Positions 54,454 to 63,997 of a DNA stretch of 64,000 nucleotides are shown here, in pieces (position 1 is the first letter of the stretch; the number at the start of each line of letters is the position of its first letter). Below the pieces are notes generated by a model. It was not told the DNA's origin and did no database searches. It was given only the letters and a program-made list of their open reading frames with translations. The stretch spans positions 108,915 to 172,914 of the forward strand of contig NZ_JAEUGD010000014.1 of the NCBI RefSeq assembly GCF_016775155.1. The letters run 5' to 3'. This DNA comes from Fulvivirga marina. Lineage in GTDB: Bacteria; Bacteroidota; Bacteroidia; Cytophagales; Cyclobacteriaceae. Both the position numbers and the translations under genes were made by a program.

Positions 54454-55260
54454 TTGGTGGGAAAGCTCAATTTAAACTTTTCATATTCATTTAACGGCAA
54501 AATCTGGAATATAATTTCACATCATGAAAAGGAGCTGTTACTGCTCGAAGTTCGTGAAGATGAGAAATTTCAGGTGCACTATAACTTGTTGAATACCCGT
54601 ACCGGACAATTTGTATTAGAAGGTCTCACTTTTGAAGAAAGCTGGTGGATCGGGGCAGCCTCTTTGACAGGAAATATAATACTATTTTATACCTTCCCGG
54701 ATCAGGACAATCCTGACGTTAAGGATGTTTTTGCCTACGACTTTCAGCTAAAAAAAGTTTTGTGGAAAAAGGAACATCAAAACATCATAGATGTAGCGGG
54801 TGGTAAAGCTTGGTTGATGGATGAGGACGGCGAGACTGCGACTTGTTATAACTTGCTGACAGGTGACTCTCTTAAAATGAACGAGAGTAGTATTATTTCA
54901 GCAAATGGGAAAGGAGAGGTGGAAAATAAATTTTTAAAAAAACCGTTTAACTACCGTGAGGGAAGTGATTATTTTAATACGGTGAGTCAATTTTTAGCTG
55001 CCAGTGTCAGCCTACATATTGTAAAGAGTGTAGATTACTATGAAGACGATCAGGTACTGATAATGTCTTTTTACTATCCTAATAAGAATAATAAACTGGC
55101 AAATGATTTGCTGGCGGTAGATCATAATGGTAACCATTTGCTAATGGAGAAGCTGGGAGACAACCTTAACGGAATAAGCGATGATACTTTCTTCATTTAT
55201 GACAACAAGCTTATCTTTGTAAAGGACAATGTGAATTTTTTTATATATCAGTTAAACTGA
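54454..55260 (+). CDS. DUF4905 family hypothetical protein
   Basis: This ~268-residue cytosolic protein has many beta strands and Trp residues (SWWIGAASLTGNIILFY) and resembles DUF4905, a Bacteroidota family of unknown function with a beta-propeller-like pattern. There is no signal peptide. The start is uncertain: TTG at 54454 or GTG at 54457. It is divergent from the NfeD gene. Confidence 0.7.
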   Translation: MVGKLNLNFSYSFNGKIWNIISHHEKELLLLEVREDEKFQVHYNLLNTRTGQFVLEGLTFEESWWIGAASLTGNIILFYTFPDQDNPDVKDVFAYDFQLKKVLWKKEHQNIIDVAGGKAWLMDEDGETATCYNLLTGDSLKMNESSIISANGKGEVENKFLKKPFNYREGSDYFNTVSQFLAASVSLHIVKSVDYYEDDQVLIMSFYYPNKNNKLANDLLAVDHNGNHLLMEKLGDNLNGISDDTFFIYDNKLIFVKDNVNFFIYQLN

Positions 55261-55304
55261 AACCTATACATGTACCGTATTGCGTGTGACCTTAAACTAA
55301 ATCT

Positions 55305-56462
55305 ATGGACATGAAATTTTTTTTATCAGCAGTAATATTTTTTAGTTCTTTTCAGTTGCTGGCATCAACCATGCCGGTTGACTCTGTAGGCTTAGAGAAA
55401 AAGGGAGGTAAAACATTTATTCTCCATAGGGTAGAAGAAAAGGAGACATTGTATTCCTTGTCAAGGAGGTATAATGTCCCCATTAACCAAATTATTGAAA
55501 ATAACCCGCCCTCGGAATTTGGCCTTGAGATTGGTCAGATTGTCAGAGTGCCCTTTTTAGAAAAGATAGCCAAAAAGAAGGATAGAGCCGAAGTGGTTGA
55601 TATTGATAGCTATAATAGCCCCAAAAGTGAGCAGCTTCAGAATGATAATAATAGGGAAAAGGTTCATGTTGTGAAACCTAAGGAAACTATGTTTTCCATA
55701 TCTCGAATGTATAGTGTTAGCATAGAGGATATTAGAAAATGGAATAATATAGATGGTAACATCCTGGACATAGGCCAGAGGTTGGTCATTAGAAGTGGTT
55801 TAAGTAGAAATATTGATACTCAGCATGTTGACCGGCCTGAGAAACGTGGAAAGACGCATGTGGTGAGTTCAGGCGAAACATTGTATTCAATTTCAAGATC
55901 GTTTAATGTGACCGTGGACGACTTGAAGACATGGAATGAGCTGATTGATAATGATATAAGTATTGGACAGGAGTTGTTCGTGTCAAAGCCTATCGTTGTT
56001 ATGCCTCAAAATAACAGACCCATTGTACTAGAAGAAACGGTATCCAAGGAGGATGTAGGTGCTGATATTGATGATAAGCCAGGGAATGAGACCTCCTCTT
56101 CTGATCCTAAAGCCAGTGATTCAGGGGATGTGAAAGCTGATGTAACAACTACTCCGGTAAATACTACTTCCGAAAAATCAACAAGTAATTTTGCTGAGAT
56201 ATCAGAATCTGGTTTGGCAGAGCTTATTGAAGGGTCCGAAAATACCAGGAAATATCTTGCCCTCCATCGTACGGCCAAAATTGGCACTATCATGAAGGTT
56301 AGAAATGAAATGAATGATCAGGAGGTATTTGTTAGAGTACTTGGGCGTCTTCCTGATACGGGGGTTAACCAAAATGTTCTGATAAAAATTTCCAAATCAG
56401 CTTACGATAGGCTAGGGGCAATTGACGCCAAATTCAGAGTTTCCATTTCATATATTCCATAA
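55305..56462 (+). CDS. LysM and DPBB (RlpA-like) domain protein
   Basis: This 385-residue secreted protein has a signal peptide (about residues 1-20), then three LysM modules (about 40-84, 118-160 and 183-225), a Ser/Asp/Thr-rich linker (about 240-300), and a C-terminal double-psi-beta-barrel domain (ALHRTAKIGTIMKVRNEMN, VRVLGRLPDTG). It should bind peptidoglycan. No catalytic Asp/His pair of lytic transglycosylases was identified, so enzymatic activity is uncertain. Confidence 0.9.
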   Translation: MDMKFFLSAVIFFSSFQLLASTMPVDSVGLEKKGGKTFILHRVEEKETLYSLSRRYNVPINQIIENNPPSEFGLEIGQIVRVPFLEKIAKKKDRAEVVDIDSYNSPKSEQLQNDNNREKVHVVKPKETMFSISRMYSVSIEDIRKWNNIDGNILDIGQRLVIRSGLSRNIDTQHVDRPEKRGKTHVVSSGETLYSISRSFNVTVDDLKTWNELIDNDISIGQELFVSKPIVVMPQNNRPIVLEETVSKEDVGADIDDKPGNETSSSDPKASDSGDVKADVTTTPVNTTSEKSTSNFAEISESGLAELIEGSENTRKYLALHRTAKIGTIMKVRNEMNDQEVFVRVLGRLPDTGVNQNVLIKISKSAYDRLGAIDAKFRVSISYIP

Positions 56463-56465
56463 AGG

Positions 56466-57239
56466 TTGAATTTTAACGAGCTTAAAGCCTTTCTCGATGA
56501 AAAAGCAGGGGAATATAATACCCCTGGGTTTATAACCCATGATCCCGTTTCTATCCCTCACCTTTTTACCCAAAAGCAGGATATAGAAATCGCTGGTTTC
56601 TGGGCGGCTGTTTTAGCTTGGGGGCAGCGCGTCACTATTATCAAAAAATGCAAAGAGTTATTCATGTTAATGGATAATGCACCTCATGCATTTATTACTG
56701 GTCATGAGGAGTCTGACCTCAAGCGATTTCTGAGTTTCAAGCATAGGACATTTAATGCTACGGATACCCTTTATTTTATTGCGTTTTTCAAGTGGTATTA
56801 CTCACAATATGATAGTCTGGAAGATGCTTTCCTGAAGGGGGTGACCTCAGATTCAGACAACATGGAGATGGGACTGAGCAATTTCCATCATTTTTTTTTC
56901 AGTCTTCCTGATTACCCTCACCGGACACGGAAACATATTGCTACACCGGAGAGGAAATCTGCATGTAAGAGAATTAATATGTTTTTGAGGTGGATGGTGA
57001 GGAAAGATGATTGTGGTGTTGATTTTGGTTTGTGGAGTAGAATTGATCCGGCACAATTGGTTTGTCCTTGCGATTTGCATGTGGATCGTGTAGCAAGGAA
57101 GCTTGGTTTGATCAAAAGAAAGCAAACTGACTGGCAGGCAGCCGTTGAATTAACTAATCGATTGAAGGAGTTTGACCCAAAGGATCCTGTAAGATATGAT
57201 TTTGCCCTATTTGGACTAGGCGTTGAAGAAAAGTTTTAG
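56466..57239 (+). CDS. TIGR02757/DUF2400 family protein
   Basis: This 257-residue protein starts at TTG 56466, 3 bases after the LysM gene stop. It matches the TIGR02757 family: GFWAAVLAWGQR near the N-terminus, MFLRWMVRKDDCGVDFGLW, and CPCDLHVDRVARKLGL near the C-terminus. Function is unknown; the fold resembles helix-hairpin-helix DNA glycosylase-like proteins. It may be cotranscribed with the LysM gene. Confidence 0.88.
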   Translation: MNFNELKAFLDEKAGEYNTPGFITHDPVSIPHLFTQKQDIEIAGFWAAVLAWGQRVTIIKKCKELFMLMDNAPHAFITGHEESDLKRFLSFKHRTFNATDTLYFIAFFKWYYSQYDSLEDAFLKGVTSDSDNMEMGLSNFHHFFFSLPDYPHRTRKHIATPERKSACKRINMFLRWMVRKDDCGVDFGLWSRIDPAQLVCPCDLHVDRVARKLGLIKRKQTDWQAAVELTNRLKEFDPKDPVRYDFALFGLGVEEKF

Positions 57240-57289
57240 TACAGGCCCAAAATGTTTTTTCAGGCTCTGTATACTACATCCATATTTCT

Positions 57290-57928
57290 TTAATCTTTCT
57301 TCCAGTTGGCAGGGTCTTCCCTCCAGGCTTCCAAAGATGCTATCTGATCCTTTTTGATGTAGTCACGTTTCAAGGCTTCTTCAATCAATAAGTTGTAGTT
57401 GCTAAGGCATATCAGGGGTATCCCTGCATCTTTGAAGTTTTTGTCCGCCAGGTCAAATCCATATGTAAATATGGCTGCCATTCCCAGTACTTCTACACTG
57501 TTAGCTTTAAGAGCTTCTGCCGCTTTTAGAGAACTTCCTCCTGTAGATACCAGGTCTTCTATAACTACTACTTTCTGCCCTGGAGTTGCTTTTCCCTCAA
57601 TCATATTTTCCATACCGTGGCCCTTGGGCTTGGAACGAACATATATAAATGGCAACCCCATAGCTTCAGCTACAAGTGCGCCTTGAGGTATACCAGCAGT
57701 CGCTACGCCTGCAATGGCCTCAACGCCACTGTACTTCTCTTTAATGGCCTCAACTAAGCCATTTTTTATGTAAGTACGAATATCTGGGTAAGACAAAGAA
57801 AGTCGGTTGTCGCAGTAAATAGGTGATTTCCAGCCTGAACTCCAGGTAAAAGGATTATCCAGGTTTAACTTGATTGCTTCTATGTCCAGTAGTTTTCCGG
57901 CTATGGTATGGCCAAGGCTAGTATTCAT
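57290..57928 (-). CDS. pyrE: Orotate phosphoribosyltransferase
   Basis: This 212-residue enzyme makes OMP from orotate and PRPP in pyrimidine synthesis. The PRPP-binding motif is VVVIEDLVSTGGSS, and FTWSSGWKSPIYCDNR, GVATAGIP and FIYVRSKPKGHG are active-site segments. It is convergent with the TIGR02757 gene and divergent from the NUDIX gene. Confidence 0.96.
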   Translation of the reverse strand: MNTSLGHTIAGKLLDIEAIKLNLDNPFTWSSGWKSPIYCDNRLSLSYPDIRTYIKNGLVEAIKEKYSGVEAIAGVATAGIPQGALVAEAMGLPFIYVRSKPKGHGMENMIEGKATPGQKVVVIEDLVSTGGSSLKAAEALKANSVEVLGMAAIFTYGFDLADKNFKDAGIPLICLSNYNLLIEEALKRDYIKKDQIASLEAWREDPANWKKD

Positions 57929-58014
57929 AGGTAATATCTTTTCGTTGCGAATTTATGGATTAAAAAAGTTAAATTCTATTGGCGTGCTGCCAAATATTTT
58001 ATTCATTTGTGAGA

Positions 58015-58022
58015 TAAATTTG
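58015..58022 (+). promoter_or_regulatory. -7 element of the NUDIX gene
   Basis: TAAATTTG matches TAnnTTTG, 11 bases before the NUDIX ATG at 58034. Confidence 0.4.
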
Positions 58023-58033
58023 ACTTTTTTTGG

Positions 58034-58738
58034 ATGAACCTTTTCATCAATGACATCCCGGTTACTATTGTCAACGCAACTGAGCGACCGGATAAGCGGG
58101 AATTCAACTATATACTAAATGCCGAGACTGAGCCTATAACCCAGGCAAAGCTTTTGCATAGAGTTTGGATAAAACACGCCAAACGTGAGGAGATAGACCA
58201 TATTTTTGATCTTCTTGATACCACTATTATACCAGGGCTAATTTCTCTTACCCTCACAGTAGATGACTATGAGGATATGAGGAAATTTCTCAAAAAGAAG
58301 TTTAAAATTATCAAGGCAGCTGGAGGTATCGTCAGAAAAGGCGATAAACTGCTAATGATATATAGGCTTAAAAAATGGGATTTGCCTAAAGGGAAACTGG
58401 ATAAAGGGGAAGACGAGTACACCGCTGCTGAAAGAGAGGTAGAGGAGGAATGTCATGTAAAAGTAAACATGGGTGAAAAAATATGTACAACCTGGCATAC
58501 ATACACTATGAAGAGGAAGAAAATTCTAAAAAAGACGGTATGGTATGCGATGGACATCGTTAAAGACTCTAAAATGAAGCCTCAGATAGAGGAGGATATC
58601 GAAGAAGTAAGGTGGATGACTCGCAAAGAAGTATTCCATGCTTTGCAGGACTCTTATAAATCGATAGCTTTCGTTTTCGACAGGTTCTTCAAAAAGGAGA
58701 AACTGCAGATTGAAAAAGAACAAAACTCAACAGACTAG
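58034..58738 (+). CDS. NUDIX hydrolase with N-terminal extension
   Basis: This 234-residue protein has an N-terminal domain (1-90) that is not NUDIX and a C-terminal NUDIX domain. The NUDIX box runs GKLDKGEDEYTAAEREVEEECH, fitting Gx5Ex7REVxEE, but the last Gly is replaced by His. The catalytic Glu residues are kept. The substrate is unknown. Its stop overlaps that of coaD by 4 bases in convergent orientation. Confidence 0.88.
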   Translation: MNLFINDIPVTIVNATERPDKREFNYILNAETEPITQAKLLHRVWIKHAKREEIDHIFDLLDTTIIPGLISLTLTVDDYEDMRKFLKKKFKIIKAAGGIVRKGDKLLMIYRLKKWDLPKGKLDKGEDEYTAAEREVEEECHVKVNMGEKICTTWHTYTMKRKKILKKTVWYAMDIVKDSKMKPQIEEDIEEVRWMTRKEVFHALQDSYKSIAFVFDRFFKKEKLQIEKEQNSTD

Positions 58739-59190
58739 ATTTTGTAGGGAAGGAAGTCGCTAACATCTCCACCATAGCGATGTACCTCTCTAATAATAGA
58801 TGAGTTAATAGCTGCCAACTCTGGTGATGTAATCAGAAACACAGATTCGAGATCTTTATTCAGGTGTTTGTTTACTTGAGAAATGCTGTTTTCATATTCG
58901 AAATCAGTAGTGTTCCTTAAGCCTCTAAGAAGGTACTGAGCTCTATGTTTTTTTGCCCACTCTGCTGTTAGCTCATTATATACGATAACTTTTATGCTGT
59001 CATATGAGGTAAATGTACCATCAATAAGAGCAGCCATCTCATTAACATCAAAATAGCGATGACTTTTTTTGCTATTGTGACCAATGGCAATGATGATCTC
59101 ATCAAACAGCTTTAGTCCACGAATAACAATATCTTCATGACCTTTAGTAAAAGGGTCGAACGAGCCTGGAAAGATGGCTATTTTTTTCAT
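58735..59190 (-). CDS. coaD: Phosphopantetheine adenylyltransferase
   Basis: This 151-residue enzyme catalyses the penultimate step of CoA synthesis. The N-terminal FPGSFDPFTKGHEDI contains the nucleotidyltransferase GH motif, LLRGLRNTTDFEYE is the substrate pocket and SSIIREV the ISSTxxR-like motif. It lies 15 bases downstream of the DUF3822 gene. Confidence 0.97.
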   Translation of the reverse strand: MKKIAIFPGSFDPFTKGHEDIVIRGLKLFDEIIIAIGHNSKKSHRYFDVNEMAALIDGTFTSYDSIKVIVYNELTAEWAKKHRAQYLLRGLRNTTDFEYENSISQVNKHLNKDLESVFLITSPELAAINSSIIREVHRYGGDVSDFLPYKI

Positions 59191-59205
59191 ATGGAGTAGT
59201 TTAAC

Positions 59206-60093
59206 CTAATCACAGAGGTGAATGCTGTAGAGATCAAAGAAATGGTGGTCCTGAACTTCATCGAAAATGTATCCGTAATTTAAATAGTCAGGACGATCTC
59301 CAAAAGATATATTCTTTATGAATTTATAGAACTCATTGTAGTGCGGAGATTGCTTGCCTATGTATCCCCAAAGAACAACATCACTGGTTTTTTGATTTTT
59401 GTTCAAGCCTTTCATCACCAGCATGATATATTTGATGTAGTCGTTGAATTGTTTGATGCTAAACTGGTTATAGAATTCCAGCTTGTTATTTTTCAGTGTG
59501 ATGATATGTAACTTAAACCGGTCGATGTAAAGATACATGGTGTTTTTCTTGTTCGTTTTTTCGAAGTTGATCACACCTTCAATAAGGGCACTCGACTGGT
59601 GAATAAAACCTACCTCGGCATTAGGGTAGAGGCTGTTAAGCCATTCATAAAGCTCTTTGCGAACTGCGAAAACGCAAATCGCATCTGATTTTATGTGTTT
59701 GTAGTAAAGTATTTCCTCATGCTCAGGGTCAATGGTTGAGTTAAGTTTGAGGTAATCGTATAGGGCCTCTTTAACAAAGAGCGCTGAAGGAACCAAGGAG
59801 AACTTGCTGCTTTTTAAGCTGATTCTGACAGTTTTCCAAAAGCCCGCCATCAATAGATGGTGTTCTTCGAAAAGGGTCGCTAATAGCTCCTTCAGCGCTT
59901 TATATGACTTTACACTTGCTAATATATAATCTTCAAGGAGAACACATCGGTTATTAGTTGAGTCAACAACAGCTATTTGCAAATCTCTGATCCCGATTTG
60001 GATCATGAGATTGTACTGATGAAGTTTGTCTATATCAAACTTTTCATCTTTTATCTTCTTGATTAGCTTGTAGCTGATTGTTGCAGTATCCAA
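59206..60093 (-). CDS. DUF3822 family protein
   Basis: This 295-residue protein matches the Bacteroidota DUF3822 family, which has an ASKHA-like alpha/beta pattern: MIQIGIRDLQIAVVD near the N-terminus, ALFVKEALYDYLKLN, and a C-terminal segment with VVLWGYIGKQSPHYNEFYKFI. Function is unknown. In Bacteroidota it usually neighbours coaD and rsmD; here rsmD is not adjacent. Confidence 0.85.
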   Translation of the reverse strand: MDTATISYKLIKKIKDEKFDIDKLHQYNLMIQIGIRDLQIAVVDSTNNRCVLLEDYILASVKSYKALKELLATLFEEHHLLMAGFWKTVRISLKSSKFSLVPSALFVKEALYDYLKLNSTIDPEHEEILYYKHIKSDAICVFAVRKELYEWLNSLYPNAEVGFIHQSSALIEGVINFEKTNKKNTMYLYIDRFKLHIITLKNNKLEFYNQFSIKQFNDYIKYIMLVMKGLNKNQKTSDVVLWGYIGKQSPHYNEFYKFIKNISFGDRPDYLNYGYIFDEVQDHHFFDLYSIHLCD

Positions 60094-60096
60094 TGT

Positions 60097-60906
60097 TTAT
60101 TCCCAGTTTCCTGAAGTTGTTACATCTGTTTTAGAGCCAAATCTCAATGGCTTTTTATTCTTTGCATCGGCATCTTCTTTTCTTGTAGGGTCAAAAGGTT
60201 TAGGGTTAACAACCTCTATAACATCCACAAGAGCTCCGCTTTTGTCTACCTCTGCAGCATAGATTTCAAATTTTACATCCCCATACCCTGGAACATATGC
60301 CAGACGGTCGATATTAACGTTAGGGTCAAACTTAATCTCTTCCAAGGTCATCAAAAGTTCACCTTTAGTAACCTCCTGTCCTTCTGATAAGCTTTCTTGC
60401 TTAAGAACAGTTCCATTTCTTCTGAATTTGTGAGTTACGTCTTTGCCGTTTTGATTAAGAACATATGCCTGGTTACCTTGTTTTACTTCTTTACCAACTC
60501 CTACAAGGTAGTTTTTGAATATACCGTCGTTAGCGGCGTTAACGTTATGAGTTGCTTTAAAAATTCTCTCTTTGGCAGAAATGATCCCTAGTGTATCGAA
60601 TGTTACAATGGAACTATCGGCACCATAACTTAATGTTACTACTCTTTCTTTTCTCTGAATGATAGGGTATCGGCCATTCTTAACAAAGTTAATCAGTTTG
60701 TCCCAATCGCTGGTATAGTTGCCATGCACTTCCAGATATACAGTCTCAGCTTCACGAATAAGCTTTAATTTTTCGATAACAGCGGCTTCATTGTCGGCGA
60801 TCAGTTGTTTCTGGTCAATTTCCGACTTAACACTGTCTACCAAATAATAACCTAACGCAAGGCTCGCAATTAGTAGGACTATAGAGATAATTTTGGTAAC
60901 ATTCAT
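60097..60906 (-). CDS. Hypothetical membrane-anchored protein
   Basis: This 269-residue protein has an N-terminal transmembrane helix (about residues 5-24) followed by a coiled-coil stretch (QKQLIADNEAAVIEKLKLIREAETVYLEVHG), the pattern of a type IV-pilin-like or periplasmic anchored protein, and then a beta-rich region. No family is recognised. It starts the run that also includes DUF3822 and coaD on the minus strand (3-base spacing), suggesting one operon. Confidence 0.75.
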   Translation of the reverse strand: MNVTKIISIVLLIASLALGYYLVDSVKSEIDQKQLIADNEAAVIEKLKLIREAETVYLEVHGNYTSDWDKLINFVKNGRYPIIQRKERVVTLSYGADSSIVTFDTLGIISAKERIFKATHNVNAANDGIFKNYLVGVGKEVKQGNQAYVLNQNGKDVTHKFRRNGTVLKQESLSEGQEVTKGELLMTLEEIKFDPNVNIDRLAYVPGYGDVKFEIYAAEVDKSGALVDVIEVVNPKPFDPTRKEDADAKNKKPLRFGSKTDVTTSGNWE

Positions 60907-60984
60907 TTCTTACGTATTTTTTGATTGCAATAATAAAGATTTTGTGATGTAATACATAATTAATCAAAGTGCTATTTTATGCAA

Positions 60985-61470
60985 TTATTGGCAAAATTTA
61001 AAATAGCCTCTCATATTTAACAGTGATTCCTGACTCTTAACAGAATGCAGGGCATTATGTAAGATTTCATTGGACATAACCACTAAATTCTGAAAAGACA
61101 CAAATTCAACTTTCTTTATTATTTGATCTTTAGCACCAACCTCAGGATCAATGCCTTGAATTAGCTGTCCATTCAAAATATCTACACTAAAAAAGAGTTC
61201 TATTGCATGAAGAGGAGGCTTTATGAATTCATTAACAAACAGGAAGTCTGTTACATCAACTCTAAGGCCTGTCTCTTCCAGAAATTCTCTTCTAAGGGCG
61301 GCCTCTGTTGATTCCCCGAACTCAATCCCTCCGCCAGGTGGTACCCATAAGTTGTCATCACTATTCAGACCTTTATGGTTAACAAGTAATAGGGCGTTAT
61401 CTTTTATGCAAATACCACAAACCCTGACCCTTACTTTATTCCCATAGGCACTTTTAATCATTTCATTCAT
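60985..61470 (-). CDS. NUDIX hydrolase
   Basis: This 161-residue protein is a single NUDIX domain. The box GGIEFGESTEAALRREFLEETGL is a complete Gx5Ex7REUxEExGU motif. Length and lack of extra domains resemble ADP-ribose or nucleotide pyrophosphatases; the substrate is not predictable. It is divergent from the thioesterase gene. Confidence 0.92.
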   Translation of the reverse strand: MNEMIKSAYGNKVRVRVCGICIKDNALLLVNHKGLNSDDNLWVPPGGGIEFGESTEAALRREFLEETGLRVDVTDFLFVNEFIKPPLHAIELFFSVDILNGQLIQGIDPEVGAKDQIIKKVEFVSFQNLVVMSNEILHNALHSVKSQESLLNMRGYFKFCQ

Positions 61471-61522
61471 TTAATTAATTTACTACTAATTGCTTAAAAC
61501 TATAAAGGTACAAGTGATATCT

Positions 61523-61530
61523 TATATTTG
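61523..61530 (+). promoter_or_regulatory. -7 element of the thioesterase-helicase unit
   Basis: TATATTTG matches TAnnTTTG, 25 bases before the ATG at 61556, and supports that start over the TTG at 61490. Confidence 0.45.
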
Positions 61531-61555
61531 TGGCAAACACATAATTATACTCGTC

Positions 61556-62002
61556 ATGATCAAAACCCTTAATCAGGAATATAAGAGCCGTGTGGAACAA
61601 TACCTTAAGAGGCAACATTTTATGAGGCATATTGATTTTTCTCTTGATGTAATTGAGGAGGGGCGTACTGAAGGTTGGCTGAATATAGAAGAGATACACA
61701 AACAACAGAAAGGGCTTGTACATGGAGGGGTTATTGCCACACTGGCTGATATTACCGCGGGGTTTGCGGCCTATACTTTAGTGTCCGAAGATCAGCATGT
61801 AGTGACAGGTGAAATTAAAGTCTCTTACCTCAACCCAGGAATAGGCCAAAAATTGCATGCAAAAGGATGGGTACTTAAGCAAGGACGGAAAATGAATTTC
61901 TGCGAAGCTGAGGTCTGGTGTATTAATGGAGAGACAAGAACACTTATTGCCAAAGCGACAACTACTATGGTGACTATTTTTCCTGAAGATATGCAACGAT
62001 AG
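61556..62002 (+). CDS. PaaI-type hotdog thioesterase
   Basis: The preferred start is ATG at 61556, giving about 148 residues; the longer frame back to 61490 would cross the -7 element. The hotdog signature HGGVIATLADITAGFAA is present, with the usual DI/Asp in the long helix, and VTGEIKVSYLNPG on the central strand. PaaI-like enzymes hydrolyse acyl- or aryl-CoA. It abuts the helicase gene with no spacing, so the two are cotranscribed. Confidence 0.88.
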   Translation: MIKTLNQEYKSRVEQYLKRQHFMRHIDFSLDVIEEGRTEGWLNIEEIHKQQKGLVHGGVIATLADITAGFAAYTLVSEDQHVVTGEIKVSYLNPGIGQKLHAKGWVLKQGRKMNFCEAEVWCINGETRTLIAKATTTMVTIFPEDMQR

Positions 62003-63409
62003 ATGCCTCGCCCATCGCAAATACTGCTCAATAAATTTCCGTTTACTGCAACTTCGGGGCAAGAGTTGCTCTTTCGCTCTATGGACGACTTCCTTGAGGA
62101 AGAAAATGAAAAGTCAGTTTTTATAATAAAGGGTTATGCAGGAACAGGTAAAACCACAGTGATTAGTACTCTGGTAAGTACACTGCCACTTTTTAATATG
62201 AAATTTGTTTTGCTGGCGCCAACAGGTCGTGCGGCCAAAGTAATGTCTTCATATTCGAAGAGAATGGCCTTTACCGTGCATAAGAAAATATACAAACAGG
62301 TAGGGGAGCAAGGGGAAGGTCCTGCATTTAAAATGCAAAGCAACTATGCGAAGAATACTATTTTTATCGTTGATGAAGCCTCAATGATAAATGAGGAGCG
62401 TAGTTTTGGAGGTACAGGCCTGTTAACAGATCTTTTTAGCTATGTTTTTTCTGACCTATCCAATAAGTTGATACTTGTAGGGGATGACGCACAGCTGCCG
62501 CCTGTTGGGCAGGAGCTTAGTCCTGCTCTGGAAAAAGGCTATTTGGAGGCAAATTTCCATGCTTCTGTGCGCCAAATTACACTAACGGAGGTGATGAGGC
62601 AGGAGACAGACTCAGGAATCCTTTTCAATGCAACAAAATTAAGGAATGAGCTAAGCTCAAAATCTGCTCCGGTTATAGGTTTTGAAACTAAGGGACATAA
62701 GGATATCTTTCGGATGACAGGAGAAAAGATGGAAGAGGGACTCAGGTATGCCTATGATAACTATGGAGTTGAAAACACAATCATAATCTGCAGATCGAAC
62801 AAACTTGCCAATAACTATAATCAATACATTCGTGCCCGTATTCATTTTTATGAGTCTGAATTGGAAGCTGGTGAAATATTGATGATTGTGAGAAATAATT
62901 ACTTGCATGCTCCTGATGATGTAGCTGGCAACTTTTTGGCAAACGGGGACTTTGTCGAAGTGATGAAAATTGTATCCTTTGAGGAGATGCACGGATTTCG
63001 TTTTGCCACTTTACGTTTGAGAATGGTTGATTACCCATCAGAGAGTGCTTTTGATGCCAAGGTTATCCTTGATACTTTATACACTGAGACCCCGGCACTT
63101 TCCGAAGAGCAAAACAGGCAACTGTACGAATCCGTTATGCTGGACTATCAGGATCTGAATACTGTTAAAGCAAGGAAAGAGGCTATGAAAAGAGATCCCT
63201 ACCTGAATGCATTGCAGGTTAAGTTTGCGTATGCGCTGACTTGCCATAAGTCTCAAGGTGGGCAATGGAATGCAGTATTTGTTGATCAGGGTTACCTTAA
63301 AGACGATAATATAGATAAAGAGTACATTCGGTGGTTGTACACTGCATCGACGAGAGCGACGGATCAACTATTTTTAGTGAACTTTAATAAGAAAATGTAC
63401 GTATCTTAA
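62003..63409 (+). CDS. RecD-like SF1B DNA helicase
   Basis: This 468-residue protein has the SF1 helicase motifs: Walker A IIKGYAGTGKTTVI near residues 43-56, motif Ib LLAPTGRAAKVM, Walker B IFIVDEASMI, motif III LVGDDAQLPPVG, and motif VI TASTRATDQLFLV preceded by TCHKSQGGQW. It is shorter than RecD2 (about 740) and lacks its N-terminal domain, so it is a compact RecD/Pif1-like 5'-3' helicase common in Bacteroidota. Cellular role is not established. Confidence 0.92.
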   Translation: MPRPSQILLNKFPFTATSGQELLFRSMDDFLEEENEKSVFIIKGYAGTGKTTVISTLVSTLPLFNMKFVLLAPTGRAAKVMSSYSKRMAFTVHKKIYKQVGEQGEGPAFKMQSNYAKNTIFIVDEASMINEERSFGGTGLLTDLFSYVFSDLSNKLILVGDDAQLPPVGQELSPALEKGYLEANFHASVRQITLTEVMRQETDSGILFNATKLRNELSSKSAPVIGFETKGHKDIFRMTGEKMEEGLRYAYDNYGVENTIIICRSNKLANNYNQYIRARIHFYESELEAGEILMIVRNNYLHAPDDVAGNFLANGDFVEVMKIVSFEEMHGFRFATLRLRMVDYPSESAFDAKVILDTLYTETPALSEEQNRQLYESVMLDYQDLNTVKARKEAMKRDPYLNALQVKFAYALTCHKSQGGQWNAVFVDQGYLKDDNIDKEYIRWLYTASTRATDQLFLVNFNKKMYVS

Positions 63410-63431
63410 ATGTGAAAAACGGGCAGGGTTA

Positions 63432-63460
63432 TTGTTTGTCAGCCTATAAATTTATATTTG
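63432..63460 (+). promoter_or_regulatory. Promoter of the DUF1573 gene
   Basis: TTG (63432-63434) and TATATTTG (63453-63460) are 18 bases apart, close to the Bacteroidota -33/-7 arrangement. The predicted start lies near 63466, leaving a short leader before the ATG at 63483. Confidence 0.55.
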
Positions 63461-63482
63461 CAATACATTAAATCAATATTTT

Positions 63483-63914
63483 ATGAAAACTCTTTTGGTA
63501 TCTATTTTCGGCATATTCGTGATTTTCAATGCTTTGGCGCAGGAGTCTGCCACTCCTACGGAAAATACAAATGCCCCCGTTATGACTTTTGAAGAAACAA
63601 AGTTTGATTTTGGTGATATTCACCAGGGAGATAGGGTGGAGCATGTATTCACCTTTGAAAACACAGGTAATGAGCCATTGATCATTACTAATGTTCAGGT
63701 AACATGTGGCTGTACTGCTTCTGATTGGCCAAGAGATCCTATAGCTCCTGGACAGGAGTCAAGCATGACGATTAAATTTAACAGTACAGGAAAGCTAGGA
63801 ATGCAAAACAAGGTAATCACCATTGTAAGCAATGCAGCTAATCCAAATAACCGATTGACAATTACTACTAATGTATTACCAAAGAAGGAAAGTGGCGATA
63901 CCGATAGCAATTAA
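63483..63914 (+). CDS. DUF1573 secreted protein
   Basis: This 143-residue protein has a signal peptide (about residues 1-19, ending ALAQ) and one DUF1573/Ig-like domain: FEETKFDFGDIHQGDRVEHVFTFENTGNEPLIITNVQVTCGCT is the family hallmark, with the conserved CGCT pair. Function is unknown. A terminator follows. Confidence 0.9.
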   Translation: MKTLLVSIFGIFVIFNALAQESATPTENTNAPVMTFEETKFDFGDIHQGDRVEHVFTFENTGNEPLIITNVQVTCGCTASDWPRDPIAPGQESSMTIKFNSTGKLGMQNKVITIVSNAANPNNRLTITTNVLPKKESGDTDSN

Positions 63915-63963
63915 TTGGTCTTAGAAAAGATAGAAAGAGGCTGTCTCAAAAGTCTCTCAAAAG

Positions 63964-63997
63964 AAAGGCTGGCGAAAATTCTATCGCCAGCCTTTTT
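63964..63997 (+). terminator. Terminator after the DUF1573 gene
   Basis: A perfect 12-bp stem (AAAGGCTGGCGA at 63964-63975 with TCGCCAGCCTTT at 63984-63995) is followed by T residues. Confidence 0.9.

Noticed and set aside
61475..61723. Minus-strand frame overlapping the thioesterase start
   Set aside because: It runs opposite to the clearly conserved thioesterase and through its promoter.
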